Of a stretch of 64,000 nt of DNA, positions 63,424 to 64,000 are shown piece after piece. The notes beneath the pieces are model-generated. The model made no database searches. It saw only the letters and a list, made by a program, of their open reading frames with translations, and had not been told where the DNA came from. The stretch is from NCBI RefSeq assembly GCF_000426245.1, contig NZ_AUEZ01000013.1:1-64000 (forward strand). Direction: 5' to 3'. The translations under genes were made by a program, and so were the position numbers. Source of the DNA: Bradyrhizobium sp. Ai1a-2 (GTDB taxonomy: Bacteria; Pseudomonadota; Alphaproteobacteria; Rhizobiales; Xanthobacteraceae). Positions within the stretch are counted from its first letter, which is position 1, and the number at the start of each line of letters is the position of its first letter.

Positions 63424-64000
63424 TTTGCCCCAAGGGCCAGCGGGCTTTTCGTCCACCGGCTCGGGGTTGCGCTCGGTGGGGAAGCCGAGACCGCGCAGAT
63501 AGATCAGCACTTCGGCCTCTAACAATTCTTCCGGCGTCATCGGCAATTTGCGACGCGCGGCGTCGCCGCGGCCGAACAGCGAAGCGACTCCGTGCGACAT
63601 CGCCCAGATGTGCAGCGCCATCATCATCGCCGGCGGACGCGGCACACCGGGCGGCGCCAAAGCCGCAAGCCGCTCGGCGGCGGCGCGAATGACTGCAAAG
63701 GCGCGCTCGCTTGCTGCCATCAATGCAGGCGTTGTCTCGACAGGAACGCCGGATTCGAACATCGCCGAGTAGAACGCAGGCTCCTCGCGCGCAAAGGCGA
63801 GATAGGCTTTCCCCACGCGCTCGAACGCGGTGATCGTATCCGGACGGCCGTCGTCCCACGCCTGTGTCAGGAGTTGTTCGAACTGCTCGAAACCGCGCTG
63901 GGCGATGCTCGACAGCAGTTCGTCGCGGTCGCGGAAATGCCGATAGGGTGCGGCGGGACTGACGCCGGCCATGCGCGCGGCATCGGCGAAGGTGAAGCCC
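63415..64000 (-). CDS. TetR/AcrR-family regulator, 5' end outside the window
   Basis: The visible part codes for at least 194 residues and the frame is open to the window edge. The second half of the helix-turn-helix is seen as FTFADAARMAGVSPAAPYRH followed by FRDRDELLSSIAQRGFEQF. The C-terminal part (AFYSAMFESGVPVETTPAL and MMALHIWAMSHGVASLFGRG) fits a WHG-type TetR C-terminal domain. An internal ATG at 63972 is not the true start because the HTH begins before it. It lies upstream of the DUF2852 gene on the same strand, with a palindrome between them, so it is probably the repressor of that gene and perhaps of itself. Confidence 0.88.
   Translation of the reverse strand, partial: GFTFADAARMAGVSPAAPYRHFRDRDELLSSIAQRGFEQFEQLLTQAWDDGRPDTITAFERVGKAYLAFAREEPAFYSAMFESGVPVETTPALMAASERAFAVIRAAAERLAALAPPGVPRPPAMMMALHIWAMSHGVASLFGRGDAARRKLPMTPEELLEAEVLIYLRGLGFPTERNPEPVDEKPAGPWGKPK

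Overview
The window looks like chromosomal DNA of a Bradyrhizobium-type alphaproteobacterium (Nitrobacteraceae, Hyphomicrobiales). This is inferred from high-GC codon use, alphaproteobacterial small families (aa3-type cytochrome oxidase subunit IV, DUF1036, DUF1244, DUF2312, DUF2852), a three-gene proton-translocating transhydrogenase, an S21 protein with a Gly/Arg tail, many orphan transport receptors, and several families of palindromic intergenic repeats of the kind common in Bradyrhizobium and Rhodopseudomonas. No rRNA, tRNA, CRISPR, transposase, integrase or phage gene was found. Most of the window is ordinary core and transport DNA.

Layout. 1-843: mosaic of dispersed repeats. 844-2220: succinyl-CoA:3-ketoacid CoA-transferase (scoAB, minus). 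2467-4416: AsmA-like envelope protein. 4565-7742: sugar-type ABC receptor plus two permeases, no ATPase. 7747-10645: PotGHI-type ATPase plus two permeases on the opposite strand, no receptor. 10780-13099: TTC38-like TPR protein and an orphan Bug/TctC receptor. 13668-16358: membrane PAS-GGDEF-EAL protein. 16608-23900: LhgO-like oxidoreductase, two DUF465 proteins, two small unknowns, a diguanylate cyclase, purEK, aquaporin, rpsU and a TPR lipoprotein. 24019-31683: ion and redox block with a cupin, ChaA, a NhaD-like antiporter, an alpha/beta hydrolase and pntAA-AB-B. 31820-34662: cytochrome oxidase subunit IV, an AbrB-Doc toxin-antitoxin pair with a palindromic operator, and PepF. 34799-40831: sigma-54 response regulator, L,D-transpeptidase and a DUF882/M15-like protein. 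41011-46304: DUF2312, DUF1244, DUF1036-pykA, TetR, a broken 3' fragment of nrdB and an orphan LivK-type receptor. 46513-58842: ftsH, tilS and the tol-pal system, with tolQRAB separated from pal-cpoB by a GGDEF-EAL gene and a FeeM-like N-acyltransferase gene. 58849-59909: second repeat mosaic, inverted relative to the first. 59910-64000: tartrate/D-malate dehydrogenase, an SBF-type transporter, a DUF2852 membrane protein and a TetR regulator cut by the window end.

How the genes fit together. The pnt block and two cation/proton antiporters all use the proton gradient, for NADPH supply and ion balance. TolQRAB/Pal/CpoB, the L,D-transpeptidase and the DUF882 protein serve the envelope. Three separate c-di-GMP proteins are present, one of them inside the tol-pal cluster. 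Four transport receptors or half-importers lack their partners in this window, so transport must rely on components elsewhere. The observations most worth a second look are the split tol-pal cluster carrying a possible lipid-signal synthase beside a c-di-GMP enzyme, the nrdB scar, the two operator palindromes, the hairpin repeats inside operons, and the matched inverted repeat mosaics about 59 kb apart.
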